From contig NZ_CP109149.1 of the NCBI RefSeq assembly GCF_035920345.1, positions 5,518,001 to 5,582,000 of the forward strand: a stretch of DNA of 64,000 nt, given 5' to 3'. This stretch comes from Nocardia vinacea. GTDB taxonomy: Bacteria > Actinomycetota > Actinomycetes > Mycobacteriales > Mycobacteriaceae. The first letter of the stretch is position 1. Every line of letters starts with the position of its first letter. The position numbers were made by a program, and so were the translations under genes. This document shows positions 54,172-62,994 of the stretch, piece by piece. The notes under the pieces were generated by a model. The model was not told the origin of the DNA. It worked only from the letters and a program-made list of their open reading frames with translations, and searched no databases.

Positions 54172-54690
54172 CTAATCGATAGTCAACTGAGCTTCGCCAC
54201 GCTCGTGATCCAACAGCCAACGCTTGACCGGCAGCCCCCAACGGAACCCGCCGAGCGCTCCCCCGATGCGCAGAACCCGGTGGCACGGCACGAAAAGCGC
54301 CGCGGCATTGCGGGCGCAGGCATTGGCGGCGGCGCGGGTGGCGTCGGGACGGCCGGAGATGGCAGCGTATTCGGTATAGGTAACCGGATCGCCCGCCGGG
54401 ATCTTGCGCAGCACTTCCCATGCGTGTATGAGGAATTCGCCGGATTTCTGACGCACCTCGATCGCGTCGATGGCGGTCAGCTCGCCGCGGTGATAGGCGG
54501 TGATCGCACGGGTCACCTCGCCGAGGTCATCGCGCCCGCGTAGCTCGCTGGGCCGCAGACTCGGGTGGATCAACTGGCGCAAGTTCTCGGCGTCGGCGGT
54601 CCAGCCGGAGGCGAGGACGGCACCGTCCGCATCGACGAGCGCGGTGAACGGGCCGATCGGAGTGTCGGAGGTCGCGAAATCGGTTGTCAC
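54172..54690 (-). CDS. ogt: Methylated-DNA-protein cysteine methyltransferase
   Basis: 172 residues from GTG 54690, whose GTGA overlaps the stop of the Ada-AlkA gene. The active-site motif is VPCHRVL with Cys136, preceded by the HTH TYTEYAAISGRPDATRAAANACARN. It repairs O6-alkylguanine by self-methylation. Same operon order as alkA-ogt in mycobacteria. A longer frame from 54936 exists but would overlap the upstream gene. Confidence 0.95.
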   Translation of the reverse strand: MTTDFATSDTPIGPFTALVDADGAVLASGWTADAENLRQLIHPSLRPSELRGRDDLGEVTRAITAYHRGELTAIDAIEVRQKSGEFLIHAWEVLRKIPAGDPVTYTEYAAISGRPDATRAAANACARNAAALFVPCHRVLRIGGALGGFRWGLPVKRWLLDHERGEAQLTID

Positions 54691-56315
54691 GATCGGGTCT
54701 TCGCTTTCGGTGCGGCGACGGACTTCGTCGCGGATGCTTTCGGCGGTGTGGCCTTGCGGCCGGCGAGCGCGGCCTTCCACAGGTGCATGGATAGATACGA
54801 ACGCCACGGGGCCCAGCGCGCGGTATCGGTGAGATCGACGCCGAGGAGGGTGGCGCCTTGGCGGACGACGAGATCGGTGTCGAGCAGCACATCTGGATCG
54901 GCGAGCAGTCGCATGGTCACATAATCGGCGGTCCACGGTCCGACACCTTCCAGCGCCAACAGGTCGCGGCGCAGGTCGGTGGCGGTGCGGCCCTGGTGCA
55001 GCACCAGATCGCCGGCGGCGAGCGCCGAGGCCACACCGACAATCGAGCGGATCCGCCGCGCTGGGCCGGTCAATACCTCGGCCCCGCGTTCGGCGATCGC
55101 AACCGGTGTCGGGAACAGCCGTGCGACCGGTCCGTCGATCGGCTCGCCCAGCGCCTCGACCAGTCGAGCGGTGTGGGTCGCGGCGGCGGATACCGAAATC
55201 TGCTGACCGATCATGGTGCGCAGCAATAACTCTGGACCATCGAGCGCGCCGGGCACTCGGATACCGGGAGTGAACGGCGGGCGGGCCCGGCCCCGGCGGA
55301 CGGTGGCCGCACCGACATTGAAGGGATGGTCGGCCGGTGCCGCACCGGCATCCGGGAGATCTCGTCCGGACGTCTCGATGACGTCGGTATCGGCGGGCAC
55401 CACGCCGAGCGCCTCATCGATGCCGACCGGGTCCGCGTCCAGGTCCAGCAGATGCCGCAGCCGTGCGACGGTCGGTGCGAGATCGCGCATATCGTGCAGG
55501 GACAGTTCGGCGCGCACGTGATCGCGTTGGAAACTCAGCCGCGTCGTCGCATGTCCGTGCGGGGTACGCAGGCTCCGGGTGTAGGCGCGGTCTTCCCATA
55601 GCTCCATACCCGGCACGACGTGCGAGGAGAGGAACCACTCGAGCCAGCCGCGGTCCAGCGGCTCCCGAAAAGGCAGCCGCAGCGTCAGCGATCCATTGGT
55701 GGCGGACACCAGGTGGCTGCCGGAGCGGGTCACCCGCTGCGCCTCGGTGCGCATGGTGGTCGGACTGACCGCGAATACCTCGCGGACGGTGTCGTTGAAC
55801 TGGCGAATGCTGGCGAATCCGGCCGCGAAGGCGATATCGGACATCGGCATATTCGTGGTCTGGATCAACAGCCGCGCGGTGTGCGCGCGATGCGCCCTGG
55901 CCAGCGCCAGCGGACCGGCGCCCAGTTCGGTGGTGAGCACCCGGGTCACCTGGCGCTGTGAATAGCCCAGCGTGGCGGCCAGTGCGGGCACGCCGCCGCG
56001 CTCGATGACGCCGTCGCCGATGAGTCGCATCGCCCGTGCGGCCAGATCGGCGCGGGTATTCCACAGCGGTGATCCGGGTGCGGCATCGGGCAGGCAGCGG
56101 CGGCAGGCCCGGTATCCGGCCTGCTGCGCGGCAGCGGCCGTCGGCAGGAATGTCACATTCGACGGCTTCGGCGTGATCGCCGGACATGAAGGGCGGCAAT
56201 AGATTCCGGTAGTTCGCACCGCGGTGAAGAACTGGCCGTCGAATCGGGAGTCCCGGGTCGACACCGCTCGATAGCAGCGTTCGAAATCCAAAGCCGTGAT
56301 CGTCACCCAATCCAC
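54687..56315 (-). CDS. alkA: Ada-AlkA fusion (methylphosphotriester sensor, HTH and glycosylase)
   Basis: 542 residues in three parts: AdaA zinc domain with Cys40, Cys44, Cys71 and Cys74 (GIYCRPSCPA and ACRRC), AraC-type HTH region (about 95-190), and AlkA DNA glycosylase with HhH motif LEGVGPWTADYVTMRL and catalytic Asp in DVLLDTDLVV. The protein senses methyl-phosphotriesters, induces the adaptive response and removes alkylated bases. Matches the AdaA-AlkA fusion of M. tuberculosis (Rv1317c). The C-terminal tail (RKATPPKASATKS) is Lys/Ala-rich. Confidence 0.95.
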   Translation of the reverse strand: MDWVTITALDFERCYRAVSTRDSRFDGQFFTAVRTTGIYCRPSCPAITPKPSNVTFLPTAAAAQQAGYRACRRCLPDAAPGSPLWNTRADLAARAMRLIGDGVIERGGVPALAATLGYSQRQVTRVLTTELGAGPLALARAHRAHTARLLIQTTNMPMSDIAFAAGFASIRQFNDTVREVFAVSPTTMRTEAQRVTRSGSHLVSATNGSLTLRLPFREPLDRGWLEWFLSSHVVPGMELWEDRAYTRSLRTPHGHATTRLSFQRDHVRAELSLHDMRDLAPTVARLRHLLDLDADPVGIDEALGVVPADTDVIETSGRDLPDAGAAPADHPFNVGAATVRRGRARPPFTPGIRVPGALDGPELLLRTMIGQQISVSAAATHTARLVEALGEPIDGPVARLFPTPVAIAERGAEVLTGPARRIRSIVGVASALAAGDLVLHQGRTATDLRRDLLALEGVGPWTADYVTMRLLADPDVLLDTDLVVRQGATLLGVDLTDTARWAPWRSYLSMHLWKAALAGRKATPPKASATKSVAAPKAKTRS

Positions 56316-56430
56316 AATGGCAGCAACCCGCGCCGGACGCTAGCGGAAATCCGCCACAACCCCCTGTGGCCCCCCGGACGAGACCGACCAGAACAGAAAG
56401 CGGTGGGCACGCAATGATCAGCACGTGCGC

Positions 56431-59400
56431 TCAGGCGACGGTGGTGCGGAGTTGGGAGCCCGCTCGCCCGCGTATGACGTGCAGGCGGCTCGGAATACGC
56501 TGGCGCATTTCGTCGACGTGGCTGACCACGCCGACCACACGCCCGCCGGCACGGAGCTCGTCGAGAACGCCCATGACCGCGTCGAGGGTGTCGGCATCGA
56601 GTCCGCCGAAACCCTCGTCGATGAAGATGGTGTCGAGCACCACGCCGCCGGACTCGGCCGCCACGGTATCGGCGAGACCGAGGGCCAATGACAGTGCGGC
56701 CATGAAGGATTCGCCGCCGGAGAGGGTTTTGGCGGGGCGGACGGCGGCGGTGTAGTCGTCGCGGATATCGAGACCGAGGCCACCGCGACGGCCGCGCGGG
56801 CCCGCCTTGTCGGAGTGCACGAATTCGTAGCGGCCGCCCGACATTCGGCGCAGGCGGACCGAACCCGCCAATGCCACCTCTTCCAGCCGGGCAGCAAGTA
56901 CATAGGAGCGCAACGACATTCGGCGGTTGTTCTCGCCTCGGCCCGCGACGACTTCCGCGAGTGCCGCCAGTTCCTCGTGGGCGCGCTGTACCGGGGCGAT
57001 CCGATCGACCGCGGCCCACAGCTGACCACCCAAATCCTCCAGCAGGTTCACCCGGCGAGTGGCCTCCGCATGCGCGGCGACGGCTGCGTTCAGTTGGGTC
57101 TGCGCGGCGGCCACAGCGGACTCCAGCTCCTCGAGATCGCCGGGTTCGGTCGAGGCAGCCGCTTGGATCTCCGGCTCCGCGAGGACGGCCTCGGCATGCG
57201 CGCGAGCCCGATCCGCAGCCACCAATACCGCTTCGATCTCGTTCTGCCGCTGCGTGGTTCGCGAGGCAGCGGTGACTACTCGCGCGTATGCCGTCAACAA
57301 GGCCACGTCATCGCGTGGTCGCGCGTCGGCTTCGACGACCGCCGAACCGACTGCGCTCCTTGCGGCTCCCGGATGGTCGACGCTCGCCTCGATCGAATCG
57401 GAGACCGCACCAGCACCAGAACCGTCGGCGTCGGCGTCGGCGTCGATGACCGCATCACCACTGGCTGTGCCCCCCGGATCGACGACCCGCGAAGCACTCG
57501 GACCAGCCGCCCGACCGGATGTTGCCCCCGGACCGGTTGCGACGGAGTTCTCAGCCGACTCGATGGCGAAACCTGCTGCCAGCGCAAGACTTTCGACTCG
57601 GTCGGCGATCACGGTGACCTGCTCGATTGCGGCCGACTCGTCCTTGCGTGTGTCGCGGAGGGCAGTGGCGTCGCCGATCAGGGTGTCGAGGCGGGTGCGG
57701 CGGCGGTCGATGGTTTCGTCGGCGCCTGCGGCAGTGCGCAGGCGGTCGGTGAGTTCGGTGAGGCGCGCGGTGGCGGCGGCGATGCGGGTGGTGACGGTGC
57801 TGCGGCGGGTGTCGGATTCGCGGAGTTCGTCGTGCAGGCGCGATTCGTCGGTGCGCAGGCGGGACAGTTCGGCGGTGAGGCTGTCGGAGAGGGTGGCGAG
57901 TTCGGCGGCGTCTTCGTAGCGGTCGGTCGCGGCGCGCAGGGCGGCGGCCAGTTCGACGCGGTCGGCATCGCCGCCGCGGGCGATGAGGGCGTCGATTTCG
58001 CGTTCCAGATCGGTGATTCGGGCCAGCACCCGGTCGCGGGCATCCTCGGCCGCGCGCTCGACGGTGGCCGCCGCATCCTCGACGTCCTTCGATACCGCGC
58101 TGGCTGCGGCGCGAGCCGGTGCTGGGTGGTCGGCGGAGCCGCATACCGTGCACGGCTCCCCGTCGAGCAGCTGACCGGCGAGTTCGGCGGCCATTCCGGC
58201 CAGCCTGCGCTCACGCAGGTCGAGTACGCGTTCCTTGGCATCGAGGTGCGCCGCGCGGACCGACTCCAATTCGATCCGGGCGTGATCGAGAGTTGTTCTG
58301 CGACCGGCGAGTTCGACCGCCGCCGTCGCCGACGCCTGCAGGCGTTCGCATTCGGCGGTCATGGTGGGCAGTTTGGCCGCGGCCTCGGTGGTTTCGCGCA
58401 GCCGAGCCTCGATGGTGGCGATCGATTCGGGCAGTTGCTGACGCATTCGGTTCAGCTTGTCCACGCGGCCGGAGAGTGTGGTGTCCTCATCGCGCAGCGT
58501 GCCCAGTTCGGAGGTGAGCCGGGTCGCGGTGGTCGCATCGGCGCTCACCTCGTCGAGCGCGCCGATCTGGGCGCTCCACCGTCGAATGGCCGCATCGACA
58601 TCCGCGTCGGCGGCGACGGTCGGCACCCCGTCCTGGCCGCGCTCGACCGCGATCAGCTCCAAGCCCGCGACATCGACGCCAGCGGGTTCGGCGAGCAGTG
58701 CGGCCAATCGTGCTGCGATGCGGTGGGTTTCGTCCGATTTGCGCCTGGCGTGCACTACCGCCGCGCGTGCCTCATCGATGGCCTCGGCGACCGGCGCGGC
58801 ACGGCGGGCCGATTCGAGTTCGGCCTGCAGGTCGGCGCGATGGTCGGCTGCGGCCGCGTATTCGTCGAGCCGCTCCCGGGCCGCGGTCATGCGACGGCGC
58901 AGTTCGTGCAGGCGACGTTGCTCCTCGGCACGGGACCTGATGCGCACCGATTCCTGTTGGCAGCGTTCGGCTTCCGCCGCGGTCGTGGTGAGTGCTGCAC
59001 GCGCGATCGCGAGCAGATCCTGCGACCAGCCGACTGCCTCGAGCGGCCCGACGGTTTCGGCCGCCGTCTCCCCCGCAGCCACCGCGACCTGTGCGATCAA
59101 CCGATCGATGCCTTGCTTGCGCGACTCCACGTCCGCGGTCGAGGCCCGGCGCTTGTCTGCCAACCACTGCTCGGCACTGCCGAAACGTTCGGTGTCGAAG
59201 AGCTTTTCGAGAAGCTTCTCGCGCTCCTCGTTCTCCGCGCGCAGAAATCGCGCGAAATCACCCTGGGGCAACAGCACGACTTGGAAGAACTGGTCCGCGC
59301 TCATGCCGAGCAGGCGGATGATCTCGTCGCCGATATCGGTCAGGCGAGCGAGGTTCGCGCCGCGCCCGTCCAACCATTCCAGCGTCGCGGCGGCATTCTC

Positions 59401-59733
59401 TTTGACCCAGCCGCTTTTGGCCCGTTTGCTCGGCCGCTGGAATTCCGGCGAGCGCGTCAACCGCACTCGTCGGCCACCCAGCGTCGCCTCCAGCACGACC
59501 CGCGGCGGCGTCTGCTCGTCGGCATGATCGGAATGCAGGCGCTTACTCTCGCCACGTGCGCCCGGCACGCTGCCGTACAACGCGAATGCGATCGCATCCA
59601 GCACCGTCGTCTTTCCGGCCCCGGTCTGCCCGTACAGCAGAAACAGCCCATCGGCGCCGAGCGCGTCGAAATCGACAACCGTGGTCTCGGCGAACGGACC
59701 GAATGCGGTCATCTCCAGCCGGTGCAGCCTCAT
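56431..59733 (-). CDS. sbcC: Exonuclease subunit SbcC
   Basis: 1100-residue SMC-like ATPase. Walker A GQTGAGKTTVLDAI near the N-terminus, zinc hook GEPCTVCGS (Cys528 and Cys531) at the coiled-coil tip, signature LSGGESFMAALSLALG and Walker B DTIFIDEGFGGLD near the C-terminus. In the second coiled-coil arm (about residues 725-815) there is an unusual Ala/Gly/Asp-rich insertion. It works with SbcD on hairpins and DNA ends. Coupled to the small gene before it by an ATGA overlap. Confidence 0.95.
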   Translation of the reverse strand: MRLHRLEMTAFGPFAETTVVDFDALGADGLFLLYGQTGAGKTTVLDAIAFALYGSVPGARGESKRLHSDHADEQTPPRVVLEATLGGRRVRLTRSPEFQRPSKRAKSGWVKENAAATLEWLDGRGANLARLTDIGDEIIRLLGMSADQFFQVVLLPQGDFARFLRAENEEREKLLEKLFDTERFGSAEQWLADKRRASTADVESRKQGIDRLIAQVAVAAGETAAETVGPLEAVGWSQDLLAIARAALTTTAAEAERCQQESVRIRSRAEEQRRLHELRRRMTAARERLDEYAAAADHRADLQAELESARRAAPVAEAIDEARAAVVHARRKSDETHRIAARLAALLAEPAGVDVAGLELIAVERGQDGVPTVAADADVDAAIRRWSAQIGALDEVSADATTATRLTSELGTLRDEDTTLSGRVDKLNRMRQQLPESIATIEARLRETTEAAAKLPTMTAECERLQASATAAVELAGRRTTLDHARIELESVRAAHLDAKERVLDLRERRLAGMAAELAGQLLDGEPCTVCGSADHPAPARAAASAVSKDVEDAAATVERAAEDARDRVLARITDLEREIDALIARGGDADRVELAAALRAATDRYEDAAELATLSDSLTAELSRLRTDESRLHDELRESDTRRSTVTTRIAAATARLTELTDRLRTAAGADETIDRRRTRLDTLIGDATALRDTRKDESAAIEQVTVIADRVESLALAAGFAIESAENSVATGPGATSGRAAGPSASRVVDPGGTASGDAVIDADADADGSGAGAVSDSIEASVDHPGAARSAVGSAVVEADARPRDDVALLTAYARVVTAASRTTQRQNEIEAVLVAADRARAHAEAVLAEPEIQAAASTEPGDLEELESAVAAAQTQLNAAVAAHAEATRRVNLLEDLGGQLWAAVDRIAPVQRAHEELAALAEVVAGRGENNRRMSLRSYVLAARLEEVALAGSVRLRRMSGGRYEFVHSDKAGPRGRRGGLGLDIRDDYTAAVRPAKTLSGGESFMAALSLALGLADTVAAESGGVVLDTIFIDEGFGGLDADTLDAVMGVLDELRAGGRVVGVVSHVDEMRQRIPSRLHVIRGRAGSQLRTTVA

Positions 59734-59951
59734 TCAGCGGCCCCTTCGAGCGCAGTCGACAGCGCGGGCATGCGGTGCGTCGTCCGGCGAACCAGGAAAC
59801 GTCCACCGAGCGCGCCACCGCTCCAAGAACCCACGCCCGAGGCAAAGCTGTTGCGATAACCAATGCCGCGAAGGGTGTTCCGCATGCCCGGCACGGATTC
59901 TCCGAAGCGGTGTCCGCTGGTGACCGGCCTGAGCGCACGACGGCCGCTCAT
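59730..59951 (-). CDS. Small 73-residue protein inside the sbcDC operon
   Basis: The ATG overlaps the sbcD stop (59948-59951 ATGA) and its stop overlaps the sbcC ATG (59730-59733 ATGA). The product is basic (start MSGRRALRPVTSGHRFGES, end ALSTALEGAAE) and Gly/Arg/Ser-rich with no signal, Cys or recognised domain. Third-codon positions are GC-rich at about 70%, less than in sbcC but within gene range. The double coupling is the main reason to call it. A 214-bp gap between sbcD and sbcC would be odd otherwise. Confidence 0.65.
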   Translation of the reverse strand: MSGRRALRPVTSGHRFGESVPGMRNTLRGIGYRNSFASGVGSWSGGALGGRFLVRRTTHRMPALSTALEGAAE

Positions 59952-61129
59952 GCGGACAGTTCCCCAGCAAGCGTGACCGCTGCGGGCACCTCGCGGTCGG
60001 GTTCACGGATCGCGGCGGCGAGCGCCCGTTCCAGCCAGGCCATTTCACCCGGGGTGGGTTCGCCGCGGACGTCGGTGAGGAAGCTCTGCGCTACTTCGGT
60101 ATCGCGGCGACCGTGCACGCGCTCACGGTAGCGCAGTTCCGGGTTTCCTTCCGGACGTGACCATTCCACGTGCACCGCATGCGGGAAGCGTTCGCGCAGT
60201 TTGCGCATGGCGTCGACGGGGCGGGCGTAGTCGGTGAGCGTCGCCGAGACGTAGTGCTCCTCGGCCTCGGAATAGGCTGTGTCGCCGAGCAATTCGTCGA
60301 GGGTACCGCTGAGGCGGCTCAGCCCGCGCACGAGCGGGAGGTCGCGGCGCTGCACCGAATGCAGGCCGGTGGCGTCGAGATCGACGAGCCATACCGCCTT
60401 GCGGTGCGAGGTCTCGGCGAACGAATACGGCAGCGGGGAACCGGAATAGCGCACCGATTCCGAGAGCGTCTGCGGTGAATGCAGATGTCCGAGCGCCACA
60501 TAGTCGATGCCGTCGAATGCCGACAGCGGCACCGTCTCCACGCCACCGACCGAGATCGAACGCTCGGAACCGGTCGCCTCGCCACCGACCACGAAGGCAT
60601 GAGCGAGTACCACCGTGCGGGTGCCGGGACGCTCGGCGATATCGGCCCGGATCCGGCTCATTGCCGCATCCAGGATATCCGCATGCGAACGTGCTTGCGG
60701 CACACCGAGTTCGGCGCGAGTTATCTCCGGTTCGAGATACGGGATGCCGTAAAAGGCGATCGCGCCGTGCTCGTCGGACAACAACACCGGCTGATCGGCA
60801 GCGGCGACCGTCGTGCGCAGATGCAGCCCGCCCGCCGCCGCGAAACTCGCACCGGCACCGAGCCGCGTCGGTGAATCGTGATTGCCGGAGGTCGCGATGA
60901 TCTGCGCCCCGGCCGCGCGGATGGCCTCGAATCCCTGGATACACACCGCGATCGCGTCGGCGCTCGGAATGGATCGGTCGTACACGTCCCCCGGCAGTAC
61001 GACGACGTCAACGGATTCCGCGGCCACCAATCCGGCGATGGCCGCGAGCGCGGCGGCCTGATCGGCGAGCAGATCGACCCCATGGAATGTGCGCCCGATG
61101 TGCCAGTCCGAGGTGTGCAGCATCCGCAT
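59948..61129 (-). CDS. sbcD: Exonuclease subunit SbcD
   Basis: About 393 residues from ATG 61129 (MRMLHTSDWHIGRTF); no RBS, but TACGGT about 8 bp upstream suggests a leaderless start. Metallophosphoesterase motifs: DWHIG, GDVYDR, GNHD, then LAHAF and GHLHSPQ. Nuclease partner of SbcC for hairpins, replication-fork ends and palindromes. Preceded by the 139-bp tandem repeats. Confidence 0.95.
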   Translation of the reverse strand: MRMLHTSDWHIGRTFHGVDLLADQAAALAAIAGLVAAESVDVVVLPGDVYDRSIPSADAIAVCIQGFEAIRAAGAQIIATSGNHDSPTRLGAGASFAAAGGLHLRTTVAAADQPVLLSDEHGAIAFYGIPYLEPEITRAELGVPQARSHADILDAAMSRIRADIAERPGTRTVVLAHAFVVGGEATGSERSISVGGVETVPLSAFDGIDYVALGHLHSPQTLSESVRYSGSPLPYSFAETSHRKAVWLVDLDATGLHSVQRRDLPLVRGLSRLSGTLDELLGDTAYSEAEEHYVSATLTDYARPVDAMRKLRERFPHAVHVEWSRPEGNPELRYRERVHGRRDTEVAQSFLTDVRGEPTPGEMAWLERALAAAIREPDREVPAAVTLAGELSA

Positions 61130-61222
61130 GCCGCGAAACCGTAGGCGATCGCACCGACACACTCAACAATTGGCTGTATCTTCGGCCGCGCCTTCGGCGC
61201 GGCGTGTTCGCGGCCCCCTGGT

Positions 61223-61289
61223 GTCTCGCGTCCGAGCCGTCGAGACTCGCGCCTGCGGCGCATGCGCTTCGACGGCTCGGACGCGAGAC
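61223..61289. repeat. 21-bp inverted repeat next to tandem array
   Basis: gtctcgcgtccgagccgtcga at 61223-61243 pairs perfectly with 61269-61289 (25-bp loop). The right arm is inside copy 1 of the 139-bp repeat. Confidence 0.9.
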
Positions 61290-61611
61290 GGGCCGCGAAC
61301 GGGTCGCTCGTAAGACTCGCTCCGTTGTGGCCGGCGATGGCGGATCGTTCGGCACCTGATGCCCTCATGCCGGGGGGTGGAGTTCCGCGCCTGCGGGCGG
61401 ATGCGCTTCGACGACTGGGATGCGAGATGGGCCGCGAACGGGTCGCTTGTAAGACTCGCTACGTTGTGGTCGCCGGTGGCGGATCGCTCGGCACCTGACG
61501 CCCTCATGCCGGGCGGTGGAGTTCCGCGCCTGCGGGCGGATGCGCTTCGGCCACTGGGACGCGAGACGGGCCGCGAACGGGTCGCTCGTAAGACTCGCTC
61601 CGTGGTGGTCA
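61248..61611. repeat. 139-bp tandem repeat, 2.6 copies
   Basis: Copies at about 61248-61385 (138 bp), 61386-61524 and 61525-61611 (partial), with few point differences. Each holds gggccgcgaacgggtcgctc followed by (t)aagactcgct, and the words cctcatgccggg and gagttccgcgcctgcgg. Confidence 0.92.
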
Positions 61612-61780
61612 CCAGAGCAGGAACCCGACCTTGCAACAGAGCGGGCACAGTGTTGCTGGGCTCGGTACGACGACGGACCGCACAGTTCGAAACCGCGGCT
61701 CATAGGCTTTCGTCGACGAACTGCTGCCCGATAGCTCACGGGTTTCGAACTTGTCGGTGCCATGCGGCACTATCTGCGCT

Positions 61781-62938
61781 ATGACCGCACCGATGCTCGT
61801 CGCACTGATGCTGGTGTTCGCCGCCGGGGTAGGGCTCGGCTGGCTCGGACATGCCGCGCGCGCCGGGCAACGCGCGACGGCAGCGGAGGCGAGACTGGCC
61901 GCAGCCACCGACAATGAGCGGCTACTGCGGCAATCGCTCACCGCGGCGAATGAGGATGCGGCACGCCGACATTCGCATGCCATCGGCGCGATGGTAGATC
62001 CGCTGCGCGAGGCCGTCGGCGCGCTGAACCAGCACATCCAGCAGGTCGAACATCACCGGATCAACGCCTATTCGAGTCTGCGCGAACAGGTCGCGGGGAT
62101 GCAGCGCACGTCACATCAGCTCACAAGCCAAACAAGTCAGCTCGTGGCCGCACTGCGCGCGCCGCAGGTGCGCGGGCGCTGGGGCGAGATCCAATTGGAG
62201 CGGGTGGTGGAACTGGCGGGCATGACCCGGCACTGCGATTTCGACACCCAGGTGAGCCGGGCCGCGCGCAGCGACGGGGCTACCGAACGCACCGGCATGG
62301 TACGGCCGGACCTTGTGGTCAATCTCGCAGGCGGCAGGCAGATCGTGGTCGACGCCAAGGTGCCGTTCACCGCCTACCTCGACGCCACCATGACCGACGA
62401 CCCGGACGAGCGCGCCGAACTGCTCGGCCGCCATGCCAAACATCTGCGTGCCCATATCGATCAGCTGGCCGATAAGGCCTATTGGCTGGCCTTCGATCCC
62501 GCGCCGGAGTTCGTGGTGCTGTTCGTACCGGGCGATCCATTCCTCGATGCCGCACTCACCACCGATTCCGGCCTGCTCGAGTACGCGTTCGGCCGCAACG
62601 TGATCCTCGCTACTCCGACGACTTTGATCGCGTTGCTGCGTACAGTCGCCTTCGGCTGGCGGCAGGAAGCACTGTCCCGGGATATGGCAACCGTTCAGCA
62701 ATTGGGTCGCGAGCTCTACAACCGGCTCGGCATGACCGGCCGACATCTGGACCGCCTCGGCGCGCAACTCGGTAAGGCCGTAGACGCTTTCAACTACACC
62801 GTCGCCTCGGTGGAGTCGCGGGTGATGGTCACCGCCCGCAAACTCCACGATCTTGAAATAGCCGAGCAGGAGGTACCGGCAATCCATCGAGTCGATTCAT
62901 TGCCGCGGGCGGTCGGCTTCGCCGACGCCGACGATTAG
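61781..62938 (+). CDS. rmuC: DNA recombination protein RmuC
   Basis: About 385 residues from ATG 61781. N-terminal membrane anchor (MTAPMLVALMLVFAAGVGLGWLG), coiled coil, then the RmuC nuclease-like domain: RGRWGEIQLERVVELAGM, RPDLVVNLAGGRQIVVDAKV, EFVVLFVPGDPFLDAAL, NVILATPTTLIALLRTVA. Limits inversions and rearrangements at short repeats in E. coli; the PD-(D/E)xK-like core has VDAKVP. In-frame ATG 61751 is upstream but has no RBS. Confidence 0.93.
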   Translation: MTAPMLVALMLVFAAGVGLGWLGHAARAGQRATAAEARLAAATDNERLLRQSLTAANEDAARRHSHAIGAMVDPLREAVGALNQHIQQVEHHRINAYSSLREQVAGMQRTSHQLTSQTSQLVAALRAPQVRGRWGEIQLERVVELAGMTRHCDFDTQVSRAARSDGATERTGMVRPDLVVNLAGGRQIVVDAKVPFTAYLDATMTDDPDERAELLGRHAKHLRAHIDQLADKAYWLAFDPAPEFVVLFVPGDPFLDAALTTDSGLLEYAFGRNVILATPTTLIALLRTVAFGWRQEALSRDMATVQQLGRELYNRLGMTGRHLDRLGAQLGKAVDAFNYTVASVESRVMVTARKLHDLEIAEQEVPAIHRVDSLPRAVGFADADD

Positions 62939-62994
62939 CCCTGCGACGGCCGTGCCGTAACGCCGCCGAGCGCGGCGGCAGTTAGTGTCATGGT

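Larger units (their letters stand above)
61130..61780. other. 651-bp divergent intergenic region with repeats
   Basis: It separates sbcD and rmuC. About 360 bp of it is a tandem repeat, with an inverted flank. Frames across it are repeats of one another and not genes. The 170 bp before rmuC (61612-61780) show no repeat. Confidence 0.7.

Noticed and set aside
56815..59859. Long open frame opposite sbcC (1014 codons)
   Set aside because: Shadow of sbcC; biased composition and no motif.
61248..61611. Possible genes in the 139-bp repeat region
   Set aside because: Frames repeat with the DNA unit, both strands stay open alike, and no start with RBS exists.
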